This document shows positions 19,661 to 64,000 of a stretch of DNA of 64,000 nucleotides, piece after piece (position 1 is the stretch's first letter; every line of letters begins with the position of its first letter). The DNA is from Varanus komodoensis. Taxonomy: Eukaryota; Chordata; Lepidosauria; Squamata; Varanidae. The stretch covers positions 8,192,572 to 8,256,571 of the forward strand of contig NW_025336346.1 in assembly GCF_004798865.1 (NCBI RefSeq), given 5' to 3'. The position numbers and the translations under genes are program-made. The notes beneath the pieces were generated by a model, which was not told where the DNA came from, searched no databases, and worked only from the letters and a program-made list of their open reading frames with translations.

Positions 19661-20916
19661 TGTTAAATAAAAGTAATATTACTTTTACAAAGGCCTATGA
19701 AATGGGTTAATCTTACCAAAACTGTTTTAAAAATATAACCAGGGACGCACTTGGAGAAACAATTCAGTAAGACAAAAGGAGAGCACTTGATAAAATACCA
19801 CCCTTGCAGACTTCTCACTAGGTGCTATGGAGTCTTGAAAAAAGTTATTGCGAAATGAGATATTTTTTAAACTCTTAAATACCACAGTGCAGTTGCTAAA
19901 AAAAGGCATGCAAATCTAATTTCCATGCTATAGCGCTTACCACATGAAAACATTGTTACTGAATGTGATATTATGGGAACGAGAAAGGAGGGCTGTGGAG
20001 GTGAGCTTCAGTCCCCCCACTCAGAGGCTCCTGTGCATCCAAGCCCAGGGCAGGAGGAAGCGCTGGAGGCAATTTCTGGCTGCCCGTGCCTCCCACCCTG
20101 CACAGCCTTTTTGCTCACCGGTCCAGCTGAAGAGCCCTGGCCTGGAAGAAGAGGCTCCAGCAGCTCAAAAACAAGCCATACCCCAGCTCCTCGAACTGTC
20201 CCTTTTAGCCACCTCTGCAGTTTCTTTGCCAGCCTCGGAGAACAGCAATTCTTGCTGTGTTGGCAGAAGGGGCAGGCAAGAAAACGGGCTGACTTGCAGC
20301 TCTGTCTCTGAGACCGGAGTTAGAAATCTACAATATTCTATATCTGGCATGTAAAGTCCAGTGCCACAGGGTTGCTTCCTTAATGCGTTTAACTAAATGG
20401 AAGGGGAAATAGGAATGAATCCTTACAGAGCTGGACAAAGACACTGCACACTGGAATACATATTTTATGGAATCTCAGAAAACCACTTATCTGGTAATGC
20501 TTGATCTTATAATACCTGAAAAAAAATACAATGCTACACCCAGAAGTCTGCAACTGGATGGTCTTTCATAGGAAGAAGAGCTTAGGGCAACATTCTAGAA
20601 GAATGCTGAAGTTAACCTCGGACATTAGAAGTGACAAAACAATTTCATACGTATTAACATCCACAGAAAACAACAACAACAACAGGATAAAGACAACATA
20701 TATTAATTTAAAAGCCATTTCATTCTATGTTCCATAAATACTTGGTTTGCTTCAACCTTTAATGCCAAGTCTGCCTTGCTCAGGCATTGAAAACGTCTTC
20801 TAAAAGAGGAGTGTACATGTCTCTAGCTGCTTGGCTTTCTTGAAGACGTTCTTCACTGTTCTCGTGTCCCTGAGTGGTTTTCTTAGCACTGCTGCCGGTT
20901 CTGGAGGCCAGAAGGG

Positions 20917-61450
<40,534 letters not shown>

Positions 61451-62424
61451 GCTTGCATGGGGGGCTCGGTCCCCACGACCGCAGTGTCGCCTGCTGCGAC
61501 CGGGCAGAGCGCGCCGGGAAGGCAGATCCGGGAGGGCGCGCCGTTGCCGCCAGCCGGCTTGTGTCCGGGGAGCTTCCTTCGACGGAGGGAGGCTGGCGAG
61601 GCGGCCGGAGGGTGGAGCCTGCGCGAAAGCACCGCCCCCTCAGGCCAGCGCGAGGAGCAAGTTGCGGAGCCCGCAGCGGAGAAGACTCGCCCCCAACTCG
61701 GGAGTGAAGCAATGCGCGGGAGGCGCGCCGCCTCGGCCCCGCCCTCTGCGCGCTTCGCGGAGACAAAGGGGGACGCGGGCTGCGGGGCTGGCCGCGACGG
61801 TGGGCTTGCGCAGCGGCCGAGAAGGGCGCAAGCGAGGGCTGGCGCTCCCTCCCGCGCAGGTAGTGCTCTGCGGCAACAAAGGAGCCACGCTGCGCAATCC
61901 TCTGGTGCTTCCTCCGAAGCGAGCCTTGCGGTGTTCAGCGCGGCTTACTCACAGGTAAGCGTGCATACAGAGCAACGCCTTGTGAGCCCTTAAAGGCATT
62001 TATTACGGCATAATCTCTTGAGGATTAGAGCCCACTTCATCACATGTGACGGCCGTTTATGCCAGAATAAATTTAGCCTGTACAGTGTTTCAAGACTCTC
62101 TTGTTTTTGCTGCAAAACTCTAGAGCCACCCTCTGGAATAGTGCATAGGGCTGTAGGCTTAAATCGCTCTAAAACCATGTTAACCTTTATACAGAGTTTG
62201 AAATATATTTCGTTTAGCACGCAGTTGGCCTCTTCTGACTTTGCGAGGGTTTGCCAAGAGCTTTTTCTCTAAAAATTCTGAGAGCTGTGGATGAGAAAAG
62301 GTGCAAGCCCTGCCTGGAAGGTCCTTAGAGTCATCCTTACAATGCACAACCAATCAAAACAGCAGAGATTATTAAATCACTTTCAAACGAATACATCTTT
62401 GACTTTTTGATTTGATTAATTGTT

Positions 62425-62490
62425 GGGAACTACCCAGATAGCTTCAAACTACTGGGGGGTATAGAAATGAAATAACTTAAAATAAAATTT
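62425..62490 (+). mobile_element. SINE/LINE L2-type 3' tail remnant
   Basis: 'aactacccagatagcttcaaactactggggggtatagaaatg' matches the tail of the 5S SINE at 19594. The hairpin arms are eroded. The head is not preserved. Confidence 0.55.
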
Positions 62491-62873
62491 AACCTTCCCT
62501 TACTTAGCCTTCCAAAGAGAACTTTATTATTGTGAAAAACTCTTCTTTGCTTTTGCCATGCAGAAAATTATGAAACAGAGTTCCATGACATTGCACAAAA
62601 AACAGTACCACCATAAATGAAAACGTTTTTAAAAATCCAGAAAATGAGCTTTTCAAAGTCAAGTGTGTAAACCTTGCATAAATAAATAAATAAATAGTGT
62701 GTCTGACATGTGCCTGCTATAAACACAAATAAGATTTTGTAATTAGAGCTTCTGAAGATATATTTGCATACATATCTGCATACAGTCTAAAACCCTAAAT
62801 GAAGGGTAATTAAAAAGATGTCTGAATGAAAACCCATCATCACCAGATGTGTTTACAAAAAGTACCCTTCATT

Positions 62874-62960
62874 TACAGTGCAATCCTAAATGTATGGGCT
62901 CAGAAGGAAGTTCCACAGCATCTGATAGGGCTGGTCCCAGGCAAGTAGGATGTTTATTCT
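62874..62960. repeat. Dispersed palindromic repeat, copy 7 (remnant)
   Basis: Starts AGTGCAATCCTAAATG, the outer arm of the repeat; the inner arms are eroded. Confidence 0.4.
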
Positions 62961-63511
62961 TCCATTTCTCATATTTAAACCAAGGAATGAAAAGCTGTAT
63001 GAATTATTTAGATCCAATAGGAGCCCACACCACTGAGTTACCGCCATCTGTCACTGAGGGGATGCAAAAGTCCCGAGTCTGTCTTGGTCCTCAGGTCATG
63101 TGAAAAGAGGTTATTAAAAAAAAAATGTTTGAACATTTAGAAATGTGGCCAGTCCACATGCAAGTCAATGGATAAAAAGCTTTATGGAACTGAGTGCTGG
63201 ATTTGGCCCAGGAGGGGCATTTTGACCTTTGCTATGACCTTTGAGGTAGGGGGAATTTTTGACCTGGAAGCAAAACAGCTGCATCCTCACTTCTGTCATA
63301 CCATACTAACAGCAAACAACATTAAAAGGCTTTTTACTCTCTGAGTGCAGCACTCAACTTGCAAGACCAGTCTGCCTCTGGATAACTGCAGATCCTGACC
63401 TACAGCATTCAGTTGGAACTACACCGTGGGATTTTCCTAAGTCCTTCTCCCAGATGCAGCACCTTCTAAACTCCTCATGAAGACAATGAACTGAACTTGT
63501 TTTGGAATTTT

Positions 63512-63550
63512 CATGGGCGGCATAGAAATGTTATAATAATAATAATTAGC
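63512..63550 (+). mobile_element. L2-type LINE 3' tip
   Basis: 'atgggcggcatagaaatgttataataat' is the right hairpin arm and (AAT)n-like tail of the L2 group. Only the tip is present. Confidence 0.6.
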
Positions 63551-64000
63551 GGGACAATTTTCTGAATGTTGCAAGAACCAAACTAGAAAGAGCAGGAACT
63601 CTACTGAGGAAACAACACTGAAGACCAATCCCAGGCCTTGGATTTCTCCATTGATTTCTGATGGCAGCCTCATTTCCGTTATTAGGGCAAATAGTTTTTC
63701 AGTTGACTCAGGAAATAACCTTTAAAATATGTTTTATAATTCTTCCTCATTTTATAACTTGGCCTTTGCTTGTTTATCCTGGAAGAAGAAAGACATGGAG
63801 CAAAGGGCAACACAGCCCTGCGGTGCAGATAATTGCCCAAGAGGTCATTAACAAGCACTTGCAAGTGACTCAGCTTTGTAAGAGTTGGCTACTTACTACA
63901 TGTGAGCCATACCCTGGAACACAGAGGTGGCATTGGAGCTGATCCATCAGGACTGGACCTCCAAATCTCTGGGAGCCCATCTGCCCCACCACCCTGCTAT

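Larger units (their letters stand above)
17091..20916 (-). other. PFKFB4: Probable PFKFB4 3' UTR and downstream flank
   Basis: This lies just after the PFKFB4 stop on the minus strand. Several minus-strand AATAAA/ATTAAA-type hexamers occur (for example near 19390-19430 and 17105), so the true transcript end cannot be fixed. It contains a 5S-derived SINE (19501-19660), a palindromic repeat (17545-17660) and a GC-richer patch at about 19990-20290. No second gene is seen. Confidence 0.45.
61961..64000. other. Upstream flank of PFKFB4, no gene seen
   Basis: AT-rich sequence after the CpG island. Contains L2-type tails at 62425-62490 and 63512-63550, a palindromic repeat remnant at 62874-62960 and an (AAAT) patch near 62680. 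No conserved exon found. Confidence 0.5.

Overview
The window is a piece of a reptile nuclear genome, most likely a squamate (lizard or snake). Two vertebrate protein-coding genes with ordinary introns are present. The interspersed repeats are a squamate mixture: a BovB/RTE LINE, L2-clade LINEs, two kinds of CR1 LINE, MIR-like and other tRNA-derived SINEs, a 5S rRNA-derived SINE, a hAT element and a Tigger-like mariner relative. No operons, CRISPR arrays or prokaryotic genes are seen.

Layout. Positions 1-7094 (+) hold the last four coding exons of the protein kinase C delta gene (PRKCD). They encode the C-terminal 204 residues, from the catalytic loop to the stop, followed by a short 3' UTR with a likely poly(A) signal near 7662. 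Positions 7.7-17 kb are intergenic and hold a complete non-autonomous hAT element (8122-9215, perfect 8-bp target duplication) and a long, decayed L2 LINE (about 11870-15536). From 61450 down to 20917 on the minus strand lies the complete coding sequence of PFKFB4 (6-phosphofructo-2-kinase/fructose-2,6-bisphosphatase 4). It has 14 exons, every junction has GT/AG ends and matching phase, and the predicted protein is 471 residues. Its promoter lies in a CpG island at about 61.06-61.96 kb. The last 2 kb upstream hold only repeat scraps.

The two genes are convergent (tail to tail). PRKCD encodes a diacylglycerol-activated signalling kinase; PFKFB4 sets fructose-2,6-bisphosphate level and so glycolytic flux. 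They do not form a known joint pathway. Their pairing matters as history: from memory, the paralogues PRKCQ and PFKFB3 are also tail-to-tail neighbours in human, so this locus may keep an arrangement from before the vertebrate genome duplications.

The repeats carry most of the unusual structure: a Tigger1-like internally deleted transposon inside an old L2; a BovB copy with a 42-bp inverted piece of itself; a 3'-terminal hairpin shared, with compensating base changes, by L2 LINEs and a 5S-derived SINE; a short palindromic repeat found at about seven sites; and a MIR-like SINE inserted in the centre of one such palindrome. I did not find a new multi-gene system. The long frames in GC-rich or repeat DNA do not look like genes.
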